Shown here: one piece after another, positions 20,792 to 30,141 of the stretch
Layout: each line of letters opens with the position of its first letter
How positions within the stretch are numbered: the first letter of the stretch is position 1
Assembly: GCF_900475285.1 (NCBI RefSeq)
Contig: NZ_LS483370.1
Coordinates: 758,001-822,000, forward strand
Source of the DNA: Pseudomonas taetrolens
GTDB taxonomy: Bacteria; Pseudomonadota; Gammaproteobacteria; Pseudomonadales; Pseudomonadaceae
DNA length: 64,000 nucleotides
Direction: 5' to 3'
Position numbers and translations under genes: made by a program
Notes under the pieces: generated by a model
Seen by the model: only the letters and a program-made list of their open reading frames with translations
Told to the model about the DNA's origin: nothing
Database searches by the model: none

Positions 20792-21805
20792 TCAGTCGAA
20801 CAGGCCCAGTGTCATGTAGCTGAACCATGAACGGCTTTTGCTTTCAGCTTCAGGTGCTTCGATGATGTTGCCGTCGTCATCTTTGGGCTTCAGCTCGGCA
20901 GGAATTGCATCTTTGGCTTCCTGGAACTGCTTCTGAACGTCCTGGTTGGCACGGGTTTCACCCGGTGGCAGCGGGGTGCTGGACTCGATCAGGCCCAGGG
21001 TTGCCTTGCTCAGCCACGAGCGGTTGTCCGACTCGGAAACCTGCGGCACAAACTGACCGTCTACCAGGCTTGGGTGCTCTGGGTAGTTGTCCTTGAGAAC
21101 TTCAAGGCTGGTCGCAGCCAGCTCATCGAGGTGCATGCGCTGGTAGGATTCAACCATGACCGCGAGTCCGTCGGCGACCGAAGGGGTTTCCTGGAAGTTT
21201 TCGACGACATAGCGGCCACGGTTGGCTGAGGCAACATAAGCCTGACGGGTCAAGTAGTAGTTGGCCACGTGGATCTCGTACGCTGCCAGCAGGTTGCGCA
21301 GGTAGATCATGCGCTGCTTGGCATCAGGTGCGTAGCGGCTGTCCGGGAAGCGGCTGGTGAGCTGGGCGAACTCGTTGAACGAGTCGCGTGCAGCGCCCGG
21401 GTCGCGTTTGGTCATGTCCAGCGGCAGGAAGCGCGCCAGCAGACCAACGTCCTGGTCAAACGAGGTCAGGCCTTTCAGGTAATAGGCGTAATCGACGTTT
21501 GGATGTTGAGGATGCAGACGGATAAACCGTTCGGCTGCCGATTTGGCGGCCTCGGGTTCGGAGTTTTTATAGTAGGCGTAGATCAGTTCGAGCTGGGCCT
21601 GATCGGCATAGCGTCCGAACGGGTAGCGCGACTCCAGAGCCTTCAGTTTGGCGGTAGCACTGGTATAGCTGTGGTTATCCAGGTCGGCCTGCGCCTGCTG
21701 GTACAGCTCGACTTCGCTCAAGTTGTCGTCAACAACTTCCTTTGTCGACGAACAAGCGGCGGTCAGTGCGAGGATGGCGATCAGCAGCAGGTGTCTCACT
21801 TGCAT
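20792..21805 (-). CDS. bamD: Outer-membrane assembly lipoprotein BamD
   Basis: The 337-residue protein has a lipoprotein signal ([18 protein letters not shown], lipidated Cys18) and tandem TPR helices ([52 protein letters not shown]). BamD links BamA and the other Bam lipoproteins for beta-barrel insertion. It is about 90 residues longer at the C-terminus than E. coli BamD, as usual in Pseudomonas. The start at 21805 places the signal peptide correctly; the frame is open further upstream. Divergent from rluD. Confidence 0.96.
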   Translation of the reverse strand: MQVRHLLLIAILALTAACSSTKEVVDDNLSEVELYQQAQADLDNHSYTSATAKLKALESRYPFGRYADQAQLELIYAYYKNSEPEAAKSAAERFIRLHPQHPNVDYAYYLKGLTSFDQDVGLLARFLPLDMTKRDPGAARDSFNEFAQLTSRFPDSRYAPDAKQRMIYLRNLLAAYEIHVANYYLTRQAYVASANRGRYVVENFQETPSVADGLAVMVESYQRMHLDELAATSLEVLKDNYPEHPSLVDGQFVPQVSESDNRSWLSKATLGLIESSTPLPPGETRANQDVQKQFQEAKDAIPAELKPKDDDGNIIEAPEAESKSRSWFSYMTLGLFD

Positions 21806-21947
21806 GGCGGCTTGCGTCCCTATGACGGCCGCTGTCTTGGGCGGGTCCGTCCTGTTATGATGAACGCCCCGTGAAAAGCCTCGGGGCAAAAGACGCCGTA
21901 TTTAACCACAAGCGCGCAGCCGAAACCAAAGGCTTGGCGCCGTCCTG

Positions 21948-22916
21948 ATGAGCATGTCCGAGAAAATTCTACTTCGCGCAGAGGTGCCGTCCGAACTGGG
22001 TGGCCAACGCCTCGATCAAGTCGCCGCACAATTATTCGCTGAGCACTCGCGCTCGCGCCTATCCGCCTGGATCAAAGACGGCCGCCTCACTGTGGACGGA
22101 GGCGTCATACGCCCCCGTGACATTGTGCATGGTGGTGCCATCCTGGAACTGACTGCCGAGCAGGAAGCCCAGGGTGAGTGGGTCGCCCAAGACATCCCCC
22201 TGGACATCGTTTACGAAGACGATGACATCCTGGTCATCAACAAGCCTGCGGGCTTGGTGGTGCACCCGGCTGCCGGGCATGCCGACGGCACTTTGCTCAA
22301 TGCCTTGCTGCACCACGTACCGGACATCGTCAATGTACCGCGTGCGGGGATCGTGCATCGCCTGGACAAAGACACCACTGGTCTGATGGTGGTCGCCAAG
22401 ACCATCCAGGCGCAGACACAACTGGTTACCCAGTTGCAGAGCCGCAGTGTCAGCCGTATCTATGAGTGCATTGTTATCGGTGTCGTCACCGCTGGGGGCA
22501 AGATCGACGCGCCCATCGGCCGTCACGGCCAGCAACGCCAGCGCATGGCGGTAATGGAAGGCGGCAAGCAGGCGGTGAGTCATTACCGCGTGCTTGAGCG
22601 TTTCCGTTCCCACACCCATGTGCGGGTCAAGCTGGAAACCGGTCGCACGCACCAGATTCGTGTGCATATGTCCCACATCAACTTCCCGTTGGTCGGAGAT
22701 CCTGCCTATGGCGGCCGTTTCCGCATCCCGCCGGCAGCCAGTGTGACAATGGTCGAATCCTTGAAAAACTTCCCGCGTCAGGCATTGCATGCGCGCTTCC
22801 TTGAGTTGGATCATCCGACGACCGGTAAGCGCATGAGCTGGGAATCGCCACTGCCGGACGATTTTGTCTGGTTGCTGACGTTGCTCAAGCAAGACCGTGA
22901 GGCATTCATCGGATGA
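21948..22916 (+). CDS. rluD: 23S rRNA pseudouridine synthase RluD
   Basis: The 322-residue enzyme makes pseudouridines in helix 69 of 23S rRNA. It has an N-terminal S4 RNA-binding domain (about 15-80; GGQRLDQVAAQLF, SRLSAWIKDGRLTVDG) and a catalytic RluA-type domain with GIVHRLDKDTTGLMVVAK containing the catalytic Asp, and GRTHQIRVHM. A second ATG at 21954 would give 320 residues and equally fits the family. It overlaps pgeF by four bases. Confidence 0.96.
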   Translation: MSMSEKILLRAEVPSELGGQRLDQVAAQLFAEHSRSRLSAWIKDGRLTVDGGVIRPRDIVHGGAILELTAEQEAQGEWVAQDIPLDIVYEDDDILVINKPAGLVVHPAAGHADGTLLNALLHHVPDIVNVPRAGIVHRLDKDTTGLMVVAKTIQAQTQLVTQLQSRSVSRIYECIVIGVVTAGGKIDAPIGRHGQQRQRMAVMEGGKQAVSHYRVLERFRSHTHVRVKLETGRTHQIRVHMSHINFPLVGDPAYGGRFRIPPAASVTMVESLKNFPRQALHARFLELDHPTTGKRMSWESPLPDDFVWLLTLLKQDREAFIG

Positions 22917-23644
22917 ACACCTTCCTGATTCCTGACTGGCCTGCGCCGGCAGGCATCAGGGCCTGTGTGACCACCCGGGCGGGCGGCGTCAGTCTGGCGC
23001 CGTTCGACAGCTTCAATCTGGGCGATCATGTTGACGACGATCCTGTCGCCGTCGCGCATAACCGCCAGCGCCTTACCCATGTATTTGACGTACAGCCCGC
23101 TTGGCTCAGCCAGGTTCACGGGGTTGTCGTTGCGCCTGCCACTCCCGGCCAGATCATCGAAGCCGATGCCAGCTGGACGGCAACGCCCGGCATTGCCTGT
23201 ACGGTGATGACCGCCGACTGCCTGCCTGCATTGTTCTGTGATCGAGCGGGCACCCGTGTCGCGGCGGCCCATGCCGGTTGGCGCGGGCTGGCAGCGGGTG
23301 TACTTGAAGCGACAGCCCAAAGCCTCAATGTTGAACCGCAAGACATACTGGTCTGGCTTGGGCCGGCCATTGGCCCCAAAGCGTTCGAAGTGGGGGCTGA
23401 AGTGCGTGATGTGTTCATGCGCGACTTGCCGCAGTCAGCCGCGGCGTTTGTACCCAGCGTCAATCCGGGGCGCTTTATGGCTGACATCTATGAGCTGGCG
23501 CGCCTGCGCCTGGCCCGATGCGGAATCACGGCGGTGTACGGTGGCGGTTTTTGCACCGTGACGGATTCACGCTTCTATTCATACCGGCGCAGCCCGCGTA
23601 CGGGTCGCTTCGCGTCACTGGTCTGGATTGAAACCTCTTCCTGA
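22913..23644 (+). CDS. pgeF: Peptidoglycan editing factor PgeF (YfiH/laccase-domain family)
   Basis: The 243-residue protein has the YfiH motifs TTRAGGVSLAPFDSFNLGDHVDDD, VHG, MTADCLPALFCDRAG and AAHAGWRGLAAGVLE, with the His/Cys metal site. The family was called polyphenol oxidase; in E. coli PgeF removes misincorporated Ser from muropeptide precursors. It is translationally coupled to rluD. Confidence 0.93.
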   Translation: MNTFLIPDWPAPAGIRACVTTRAGGVSLAPFDSFNLGDHVDDDPVAVAHNRQRLTHVFDVQPAWLSQVHGVVVAPATPGQIIEADASWTATPGIACTVMTADCLPALFCDRAGTRVAAAHAGWRGLAAGVLEATAQSLNVEPQDILVWLGPAIGPKAFEVGAEVRDVFMRDLPQSAAAFVPSVNPGRFMADIYELARLRLARCGITAVYGGGFCTVTDSRFYSYRRSPRTGRFASLVWIETSS

Positions 23645-23667
23645 CTGACCTGTGTCAATTTCATACG

Positions 23668-23695
23668 CTTGAAACTCCCGTAATCGCCCGCATCT
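23668..23695 (+). promoter_or_regulatory. Sigma32 (heat-shock) promoter of clpB
   Basis: CTTGAAA (23668-23674) and CCCGCATCT (23687-23695) are separated by 12 bases, close to the sigma32 consensus CTTGAAA/CCCCATnT. It is 73 bases upstream of the clpB ATG, a known heat-shock gene. Confidence 0.8.
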
Positions 23696-23767
23696 ACTAA
23701 GGTATCTGGCAGGTTTCTTCATTCAGGAGTTTCCATCCCTCCGGCCTGCTCATAAGGAAGGTGACGA

Positions 23768-26335
23768 ATGCGTATAGATAGATTAACCAGCAAGTTGCAA
23801 TTGGCATTGTCTGATGCTCAGTCGTTGGCTGTTGGCCATGACCATCCGGCCATTGAACCGGCGCACTTGATGCAGGCATTGCTGGACCAGCAGGGCGGTT
23901 CGATCAAACCGCTGCTGATGCAAGTCGGTTTTGATGTAAACAGCCTGCGTAAAGAACTGACCAAAGAACTCGATCAGCTGCCAAAAATCCAGAACCCGAC
24001 TGGCGACGTGAATATGTCGCAGGATCTGGCGCGCCTGCTCAACCAGGCAGACCGTCTGGCACAGCAGAAAGGCGACCAGTTCATCACCAGCGAAATGGTG
24101 TTGTTGGCTGCAATGGATGACAACAGCAAGCTGGGCAAATTGTTGATGGGGCAGGGCGTGAGCAAAAAAGCGCTCGAAAATGCCATCAATAACCTGCGCG
24201 GCGGCGAAGCGGTCAATGACCCGAATGTTGAAGAGTCGCGGCAGGCACTGGACAAATACACCATCGACCTGACCAAGCGCGCCGAAGAAGGCAAGCTCGA
24301 TCCGGTCATTGGGCGTGACGATGAAATTCGCCGCACGATTCAAGTGCTGCAGCGCCGGACCAAAAATAACCCGGTGCTGATCGGCGAGCCCGGGGTGGGT
24401 AAAACCGCCATTGCTGAAGGTTTGGCGCAGCGGATCATCAATGGTGAAGTACCGGATGGCCTTAAAGGCAAACGTCTGTTGTCGCTGGACATCGGTGCGC
24501 TGATTGCCGGTGCCAAGTTCCGCGGTGAGTTTGAGGAGCGACTCAAAGCATTGCTGAATGAACTGTCCAAGCAGGAAGGTCAGATCATTCTGTTTATCGA
24601 CGAGCTGCATGTCATGGTCGGCGCCGGCAAGGGCGAGGGCGCCATGGATGCGGGCAATATGCTCAAGCCTGCCCTGGCGCGCGGTGAGCTGCACTGCGTG
24701 GGCGCGACCACGCTCAATGAGTACCGTCAATATATAGAGAAGGATGCGGCACTTGAGCGTCGCTTCCAGAAAGTACTGGTTGATGAGCCGAGTGAAGAAG
24801 ACACCATTGCGATCCTGCGTGGCTTGAAAGAGCGCTATGAGGTTCACCACAAGGTGGCCATTACCGACGGTGCGATTATTGCCGCGGCCAAACTCAGTCA
24901 TCGCTACATCACTGATCGCCAGTTGCCTGACAAGGCGATTGACTTGATTGACGAGGCTGCCAGCCGTATTCGCATGGAGATCGACTCCAAGCCTGAAGTG
25001 CTGGACCGTCTGGAGCGTCGCTTGATTCAACTGAAGGTTGAAGCTCAGGCGCTGAAGAAAGAGGAAGACGAGGCCGCGAAAAAACGTCTCGAGAAACTGC
25101 AGGAAGAAATCGAGCGCCATGAGCGCGAGTATTCTGATCTGGAAGAAATCTGGACCTCGGAAAAAGCCGAAGTGCAGGGTTCTGCCCAGATCCAGCAACA
25201 GATAGAGCAAGCGCGCCAGGAGCTTGAAGTGGCCCGCCGCAGCGGCAACCTCAACCGCATGGCCGAGTTGCAGTACGGGATCATTCCCGATCTGGAGCGC
25301 AGCCTGCAGATGGTCGATGAGCACAGCAACAAGACTGAAAACCAGTTGTTGCGCAGCAAGGTGACCGAAGAGGAAATCGCTGAAGTGGTATCGAAGTGGA
25401 CGGGTATCCCTGTCTCCAAGATGCTCGAAGGCGAGCGCGACAAGCTGATGAAGATGGAAAGTCTGTTGCATGAGCGCGTGATCGGTCAGGACGAAGCTGT
25501 GGTTGCCGTGTCCAACGCGGTTCGTCGTTCGCGTGCCGGCTTGAGCGATCCGGATCGTCCAAGCGGTTCGTTCATGTTCCTGGGCCCGACCGGCGTAGGT
25601 AAAACCGAGTTGTGCAAGGCACTGGCCGAATTCCTCTTTGATACTGAAGAGGCGATGGTGCGCATTGATATGTCCGAGTTCATGGAGAAACACTCCGTGG
25701 CTCGACTGATTGGTGCTCCACCAGGCTATGTGGGCTACGAGGAAGGCGGGTACTTGACCGAAGCCGTACGGCGCAAGCCTTACTCGGTCATCCTGCTGGA
25801 TGAGGTCGAGAAGGCTCATCCGGATGTGTTCAACGTGTTGCTGCAGGTGCTTGAAGACGGTCGATTGACTGACAGCCATGGCCGTACAGTTGACTTCCGC
25901 AACACGGTGATCGTGATGACTTCCAACCTGGGCTCTGCGCAGATCCAGGAGCTGGTTGGTGATCGTGAGGCGCAACGGGCCGCGGTGATGGATGCGGTGA
26001 GTACCCACTTCCGTCCGGAGTTTGTGAACCGGATCGACGAGGTGGTGATCTTCGAGCCTCTGGCCCGTGATCAGATTGCCGGCATTGCTGAAATCCAGTT
26101 GGGTCGTTTGCGTGGCCGTCTGGCAGAGCGTGATCTGAGCCTCGAGTTGAGTCAGGAAGCTCTGGACAAGCTGATTGCCGTTGGCTATGACCCGGTTTAT
26201 GGCGCACGTCCGCTGAAACGTGCGATCCAGCGCTGGATCGAAAACCCGTTGGCACAACTGATTCTGTCGGGTCAGTTCATGCCGGGGACCACGGTGACCG
26301 CCACTGTGAAAGACGACGAAATCGTCTTCGCATAA
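23768..26335 (+). CDS. clpB: Disaggregase ClpB
   Basis: The 855-residue AAA+ chaperone rescues aggregated proteins with DnaK. It has a Clp N-domain (1-145), NBD1 with GEPGVGKTA (about 206), a coiled-coil middle domain (about 400-525, rich in Glu/Lys/Arg), and NBD2 with GPTGVGKTE (about 605). It lacks the IGF/L loop of ClpA/ClpX, so it does not pair with ClpP. AAGGAAG lies 7 bases before the ATG. A sigma32 promoter precedes and a strong terminator follows. Confidence 0.98.
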   Translation: MRIDRLTSKLQLALSDAQSLAVGHDHPAIEPAHLMQALLDQQGGSIKPLLMQVGFDVNSLRKELTKELDQLPKIQNPTGDVNMSQDLARLLNQADRLAQQKGDQFITSEMVLLAAMDDNSKLGKLLMGQGVSKKALENAINNLRGGEAVNDPNVEESRQALDKYTIDLTKRAEEGKLDPVIGRDDEIRRTIQVLQRRTKNNPVLIGEPGVGKTAIAEGLAQRIINGEVPDGLKGKRLLSLDIGALIAGAKFRGEFEERLKALLNELSKQEGQIILFIDELHVMVGAGKGEGAMDAGNMLKPALARGELHCVGATTLNEYRQYIEKDAALERRFQKVLVDEPSEEDTIAILRGLKERYEVHHKVAITDGAIIAAAKLSHRYITDRQLPDKAIDLIDEAASRIRMEIDSKPEVLDRLERRLIQLKVEAQALKKEEDEAAKKRLEKLQEEIERHEREYSDLEEIWTSEKAEVQGSAQIQQQIEQARQELEVARRSGNLNRMAELQYGIIPDLERSLQMVDEHSNKTENQLLRSKVTEEEIAEVVSKWTGIPVSKMLEGERDKLMKMESLLHERVIGQDEAVVAVSNAVRRSRAGLSDPDRPSGSFMFLGPTGVGKTELCKALAEFLFDTEEAMVRIDMSEFMEKHSVARLIGAPPGYVGYEEGGYLTEAVRRKPYSVILLDEVEKAHPDVFNVLLQVLEDGRLTDSHGRTVDFRNTVIVMTSNLGSAQIQELVGDREAQRAAVMDAVSTHFRPEFVNRIDEVVIFEPLARDQIAGIAEIQLGRLRGRLAERDLSLELSQEALDKLIAVGYDPVYGARPLKRAIQRWIENPLAQLILSGQFMPGTTVTATVKDDEIVFA

Positions 26336-26357
26336 GGCCCAACGTGGGTGTTTTAAG

Positions 26358-26388
26358 AGAGGCCTCGCATTGCGAGGCCTTTTTTTTA
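26358..26388 (+). terminator. Rho-independent terminator after clpB
   Basis: A perfect 10-bp stem AGGCCTCGCA / TGCGAGGCCT with a one-base loop as drawn (probably wider in solution) is followed by eight T. Confidence 0.9.
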
Positions 26389-26644
26389 TTTAGGGTGTTG
26401 ATCTATAAGGAAAACGCTAGTAAAGTGCGCCCCGCAGTAAGTCACCCGCAACGGCAACCTGGCCCAAACCAGGAAGCCCGCTAGAAGAGCTAAATCATTG
26501 TCTTCTAACGAAAAATAAGGGTTGACAAAGATTCAAAGGGTTGTAGAATAGCGCGCCTCAGAGGCACTAACGCAGCGATGCGAGAGAGCCAAAGAGAACG
26601 AGCAAAGTTGTAGAGAAGCACCGTTGTAGATTGAAATATGTAGT
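26389..26644. other. clpB-tRNA intergenic region
   Basis: The 309 bases between clpB and tRNA-Asn hold the clpB terminator and the tRNA promoter. A short CCTGG/CCAGG hairpin lies near 26458-26475, with no open frame. I recognise no RNA family in the middle part. Confidence 0.5.
26522..26549 (+). promoter_or_regulatory. Promoter of the tRNA cluster
   Basis: A consensus TTGACA (26522-26527) and TAGAAT (26544-26549) have a 16-base spacer. The next bases (GCGCGCC) form a GC-rich discriminator typical of stringently controlled stable-RNA promoters. It gives a leader of about 90 bases. Confidence 0.85.
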
Positions 26645-26720
26645 TCCGCGATAGCTCAGTTGGTAGAGCAAATGACTGTTAATCATTGGGTCCCTGGTTC
26701 GAGTCCAGGTCGTGGAGCCA
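26645..26720 (+). tRNA. tRNA-Asn (GTT)
   Basis: The 76-base gene has acceptor stem TCCGCGA/TCGTGGA, D-arm AGCTCAGTTGGTAGAGC, anticodon GTT in ACTGTTAATC, T-arm GGTTCGAGTCC, and an encoded CCA end. Confidence 0.97.
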
Positions 26721-26729
26721 TTTTCAAGC

Positions 26730-26806
26730 CGGGGTATAGCGCAGTCCGGTAGCGCGCCTGCTTTGGGAGCAGGATGTCAGGAGTTCGAATCCCCTTACCC
26801 CGACCA
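26730..26806 (+). tRNA. tRNA-Pro (TGG), first copy
   Basis: The 77-base gene has acceptor stem CGGGGTA/TACCCCG, anticodon TGG in GCTTTGGGAGC, T-arm GAGTTCGAATC and encoded CCA. It is identical to the copy at 26981-27057. Confidence 0.97.
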
Positions 26807-26811
26807 TTTTT

Positions 26812-26887
26812 GGGTCGTTAGCTCAGTTGGTAGAGCAGTTGGCTTTTAACCAATTGGTCGTAGGTTCGAATCCCACACGACCCACCA
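26812..26887 (+). tRNA. tRNA-Lys (TTT)
   Basis: The 76-base gene has acceptor stem GGGTCGT/ACGACCC, D-arm TAGCTCAGTTGGTAGAGC, anticodon TTT in GCTTTTAACC, T-arm GGTTCGAATCC and encoded CCA. Confidence 0.97.
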
Positions 26888-26949
26888 TTTTTGGCTCCAG
26901 TTCACTGGGGCTAGATCTTAAGATCAGAGGCCAAAAGCACTGATCGAAG

Positions 26950-26979
26950 AAGGCGCCTCTTGAAGGTGCCTTTTTTTTA
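26950..26979 (+). terminator. Terminator between tRNA-Lys and the second tRNA-Pro
   Basis: AAGGCGCCT / AGGTGCCTT forms a stem with one G-T pair, followed by eight T. It ends directly before the second tRNA-Pro, so that gene depends on read-through or its own promoter. Confidence 0.8.
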
Positions 26980-26980
26980 C

Positions 26981-27057
26981 CGGGGTATAGCGCAGTCCGG
27001 TAGCGCGCCTGCTTTGGGAGCAGGATGTCAGGAGTTCGAATCCCCTTACCCCGACCA
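26981..27057 (+). tRNA. tRNA-Pro (TGG), second identical copy
   Basis: All 77 bases match the first tRNA-Pro. It starts one base after the U-tract of a terminator, and no TTGACA/TATAAT pair is visible in the 90 bases upstream. Confidence 0.97.
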
Positions 27058-27118
27058 TTTTCTGCCCGGCAGTAATGGGTATGAAGATCAGGCTCTGATG
27101 CCAATTGCATCTTGGCCA

Positions 27119-27150
27119 ATAAAAAAGCGTCCTTCGGGACGCTTTTTTAT
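27119..27150 (+). terminator. Terminator after the second tRNA-Pro
   Basis: AAAAAAGCGTCC / GGGACGCTTTTTT with a TTC loop forms a symmetrical, probably bidirectional terminator. Confidence 0.88.
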
Positions 27151-27220
27151 TGTCTTCAAAAAAGTGGATGTACGTTATTCATTCCTTGTTTAAGGCTGTG
27201 GAGTTGAGGGTGCTATGTGC

Positions 27221-27255
27221 CTCTGTAGCCGCCGAGAAGCGCAGCGGCTACAGAG
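27221..27255. repeat. REP-like hairpin near the 3' end of ndh
   Basis: CTCTGTAGCCGC and GCGGCTACAGAG form a perfect 12-bp inverted repeat just downstream of the ndh stop. It is probably a single REP unit that also acts as mRNA 3' end. Confidence 0.7.
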
Positions 27256-27262
27256 TGTCGGG

Positions 27263-28564
27263 TTAGTGCAGCTTCAGGCGCGGTTCGGTGCCTCGGCCAA
27301 TCCGGCTGCCAAGCATCAGCATCAGGGTGCGGAATGTCCCGTACAGCGCCATTTGGTGCATGCGGTACAGCGAGATATAAAACATCCGTGCCAGCCAGCC
27401 TTCCAGCATGACAGTGCCCATCAGGCTCCCCATCAAGTTACCCACAGCCGAAAAGCTCGACAGTGAGATCAGTGAGCCGTAGTCGCGGTAGTGGTAATCC
27501 GGCAATTGCGGTTTGCCTTCGATCCGCAGCTTCAGGGACTTGGCCAACAGTGACGCTTGCTGGTGAGCGGCCTGGGCGCGTGGGGGGACGGTCCGGTCAG
27601 TACCAGGTTGAGGGCACGCCGCACAATCGCCAAAGGCAAAAATATTGTCGTCGCGGGTTGTTTGCAGAGTAGGTCGTACCACCAGCTGGTTGATGCGGTT
27701 GGTTTCCAGCCCGGCCAGCTCCTTGAGGAAGCCCGGTGCGCGGATCCCGGCTGCCCAAACCTTCAGGCTGGCAGGAATCACCTGGCCGTCGGCGGTAATC
27801 AGGCTGTCGGCGGTCACTTCACTGACAGCAGAGTTGGTCAGCACAGTTACCCCGAGTTTCTCCAGAGTTTTATGCACAGGCCCGCCAATGCGTTCTGGCA
27901 GGGCGGGCAATACCCGTGGGCCGGCTTCGATCAGAGTAATGTGCATGTTTTCCGGTTTGATCCGGTCAAGACCATACGCTGCCAGTTCGTGGGCGGCGTT
28001 ATGCAGTTCTGCTGCCAGCTCAACACCTGTTGCTCCCGCACCCACAATGGCGACGCTGATCTGCTCGACCACATCGCTTTGCCCGGCGTGAGCGCGTAGA
28101 TAGTGATTGAGCAATTGCTGATGGAAGCGTTCGGCCTGCTTGCGGGTATCGAGGAACAGGCAATGTTCAGCCGCGCCTTTGGTACCGAAATCATTGGTGG
28201 TGCTGCCTACCGCTATGACCAGTGTGTCGTAGTTCAGCTCTCTCGCCGGAACCAGTTCCTGGCCGTTTTCGTCGAGGGTCGCAGACAATGAGATCTTTTT
28301 CAGCTCACGGTCGAGTCCGCTCATGCGGCCTAGCTGAAACTCGAAGTGGTTCCATTTGGCTTGAGCGACGTAGTTGAGTTCGTCCTCCGAAGAGTTCAGC
28401 GAGCCGGCTGCCACTTCATGCAGCAGGGGTTTCCAGATGTGGGTCAGGTTGGCATCGACCAGCGTGATGCTGGCTTTGCCGCGCTTGCCCAGCGTCTTGC
28501 CCAGGCGGGTGGCCAACTCCAGGCCCCCGGCGCCGCCGCCGACGATAACAATACGATGGTTCAT
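27263..28564 (-). CDS. ndh: NADH dehydrogenase, type II
   Basis: The 433-residue single-subunit flavoprotein passes electrons from NADH to ubiquinone without pumping protons. It has an FAD-binding motif IVIVGGGAGGLELATRLGK at the N-terminus, an NADH-binding motif VAIVGAGATGVELAAEL near residue 170, and a C-terminal amphipathic membrane-anchoring region. The ATG at 28564 matches the family; a GTG at 28573 would add three residues. Confidence 0.95.
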   Translation of the reverse strand: MNHRIVIVGGGAGGLELATRLGKTLGKRGKASITLVDANLTHIWKPLLHEVAAGSLNSSEDELNYVAQAKWNHFEFQLGRMSGLDRELKKISLSATLDENGQELVPARELNYDTLVIAVGSTTNDFGTKGAAEHCLFLDTRKQAERFHQQLLNHYLRAHAGQSDVVEQISVAIVGAGATGVELAAELHNAAHELAAYGLDRIKPENMHITLIEAGPRVLPALPERIGGPVHKTLEKLGVTVLTNSAVSEVTADSLITADGQVIPASLKVWAAGIRAPGFLKELAGLETNRINQLVVRPTLQTTRDDNIFAFGDCAACPQPGTDRTVPPRAQAAHQQASLLAKSLKLRIEGKPQLPDYHYRDYGSLISLSSFSAVGNLMGSLMGTVMLEGWLARMFYISLYRMHQMALYGTFRTLMLMLGSRIGRGTEPRLKLH

Positions 28565-28627
28565 GGGTATCACTCACAAGGCTTAAAAAAATCTGTGCCT
28601 GAGTAACCCGGGCGAGCGCGATGCAGC

Positions 28628-28801
28628 TCATAGCACCAGGTAACTCAGGAGGCGGCTCAACAGGCCCATGCCAATCACCACAATCACAACCACCGCAAGG
28701 AGCAGCCAGGGCCTGAAAGGCCGGCGCTCAACTTGATTCTGTGGCAACTGCAGGTACTGTTCGACACGCTGCTGATCATCTGGGTTCAGACGGCTGGACA
28801 T
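28628..28801 (-). CDS. DUF3094-type small membrane protein (57 residues)
   Basis: This short gene, below usual length cut-offs, encodes MSSRLNPDDQQRVEQYL..., then a PFRPW motif and a membrane segment LLLAVVVIVVIGMGLLSRLL. This pattern (SRL.P.DQQRV, RKPFRP-like motif, one C-terminal helix) matches DUF3094, found widely in Pseudomonas beside ndh. Function is unknown. It is immediately upstream of ndh on the same strand, so co-transcription is possible. Confidence 0.85.
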   Translation of the reverse strand: MSSRLNPDDQQRVEQYLQLPQNQVERRPFRPWLLLAVVVIVVIGMGLLSRLLSYLVL

Positions 28802-28856
28802 ATATATTGCCTCGTCAGATAGACGTTGCGGGAAGGGTAAAAGCTACAGCGTTGAG

Positions 28857-29384
28857 TCAACCGGGATGAAAAGAAGCATAGCCGCTTGAGCCCAAAGGCT
28901 CGACCCGCAGTTCGTCGTCTAGACGAATGATCCCGCTTTCGATTACCCGCGCCGTAATACCGCCGTGACCACGTACAGCCTGGAAGGTGCCTTCACCCAA
29001 GCGTTGCTCAAGGCGGGCACAGGGCTGGCACCAGCCTGTTGTTTCAAGAGTGGCCTGGCCAATTTTGAAGCGTCGCCCTTTAAGGCTGAACAAATTGATT
29101 CCGCCCACCACAATGTTGCGCCGTAAATCCTGTGGCCGAAGGGGGTGATCGCTTTGACGGCCGAGCAGGGAGTGGATCACCGCCAGGTGCTCCCATTGGA
29201 TCAGTGTCACCTGGCGTGCATTGCGTGCGCCGGGGCGCGCATGATCGCCCGTCAGTCCGGCTTCACGTCGGGCCTCTACGGCCTCCAGTTCGAGCATGTC
29301 GCCGCGAGATTCGGGGCGCACGCCGAGCCAGCGAACACGCCCGGTTTGCGGAACGTGCGCGATCAATTCCTGTAAAGGACTCAC
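28857..29384 (-). CDS. MOSC domain protein
   Basis: The 175-residue protein has the MOSC fold: RREAGLTGDHARPGARNARQVTLIQ, LRRNIVVGGINLFSLKGRRFKIG and the conserved Cys region TTGWCQPCARLEQRLG. MOSC domains carry or process molybdenum-cofactor sulfur; this stand-alone type (YiiM-like in outline) may act on N-hydroxylated substrates, but the substrate is unknown. It overlaps the DUF1780 stop by four bases, suggesting translational coupling. Confidence 0.88.
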   Translation of the reverse strand: MSPLQELIAHVPQTGRVRWLGVRPESRGDMLELEAVEARREAGLTGDHARPGARNARQVTLIQWEHLAVIHSLLGRQSDHPLRPQDLRRNIVVGGINLFSLKGRRFKIGQATLETTGWCQPCARLEQRLGEGTFQAVRGHGGITARVIESGIIRLDDELRVEPLGSSGYASFHPG

Positions 29385-30010
29385 AAACTGATGCCTACGT
29401 CGAAAATGATACTGCGCCCCAGGTTGTTGCGCAGGAAGTCCGGTGCATCCGGTTGTGCAAACAGCACCCGGGCAAAGGTCGGGCCGACGAGCGACAGCGA
29501 GCGCCAGCCTTGGCGCAAGTACTCGGTGGGTGGCGGGAAGTGGCTGTTCAGATCAAGGACTTCGCGCTTGAGGCTGGAAAACGCAATGATGTCCAGTTGG
29601 TCCAGGTCGATGCCGCGTTCAAGGTAATTGTTGGCCTTCTTGTGCAGGGTCGGGCCCAGGCGTTGCAATAGTTTGCTCGCCGGAATCCGTTTGGGGCGTG
29701 CTTCGCGCCGCACCAGTTGGCTCAGGGAATAGGCGCTGCGCCGCCGCTGAAGTTCTTCGCGCCATTCATCGTTCAGGCGCCGGCCTTCATCGAGCACAAA
29801 GAAGACTTCAAAGCGCGCGTCACCAAACAAAACATCCGGAGGTTCCTGGCTTGCCTGGATGAAATCTTCGGTGTGATACGGAATGTTCAAGCCCTGTAGC
29901 AGGCGCTGGCAAACCCAACGCTCACGCTCCCATTTGCGGGCATTGGAGAGAAAAGCATTGGCTTGCTCGGCCTGTGTGGTGAGCAGGCGTAGATAGTCTG
30001 AGTCGTCCAT
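29381..30010 (-). CDS. DUF1780 protein, putative endonuclease-fold
   Basis: The 209-residue protein, MDDSDYLRLLTTQAEQANAFL..., contains PPDVLFGDARFEVFFVLDEGRR, a pattern like the acid-rich core of restriction-endonuclease folds, and many Arg/Lys. It matches DUF1780, a Pseudomonas family described as putative endonucleases. Function is not established. It is translationally coupled to the MOSC gene. Confidence 0.85.
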   Translation of the reverse strand: MDDSDYLRLLTTQAEQANAFLSNARKWERERWVCQRLLQGLNIPYHTEDFIQASQEPPDVLFGDARFEVFFVLDEGRRLNDEWREELQRRRSAYSLSQLVRREARPKRIPASKLLQRLGPTLHKKANNYLERGIDLDQLDIIAFSSLKREVLDLNSHFPPPTEYLRQGWRSLSLVGPTFARVLFAQPDAPDFLRNNLGRSIIFDVGISL

Positions 30011-30141
30011 GAACGCAGCTTAGCCTTGAATCAGGTGTTACTGAAAGTCTGAGGTGTAGACTGATGCATATCACCGGCACGGACTTTAAACGGGGAGGGT
30101 AGAGCGGTGTGCTTTAACGAGATGGCGCTGGAGATGCATAC

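Noticed and set aside
23783-26257. 824-residue open frame antisense to clpB
   Set aside because: It is a shadow of the high-GC clpB coding frame, with no ribosome-binding site or recognisable domain.
26823-27119. 98-residue open frame antisense to the tRNA cluster
   Set aside because: It translates the reverse strand of tRNA-Lys and tRNA-Pro. Such sequences (GFEPTTNWLKANCSTN-type) are a well-known annotation artefact.
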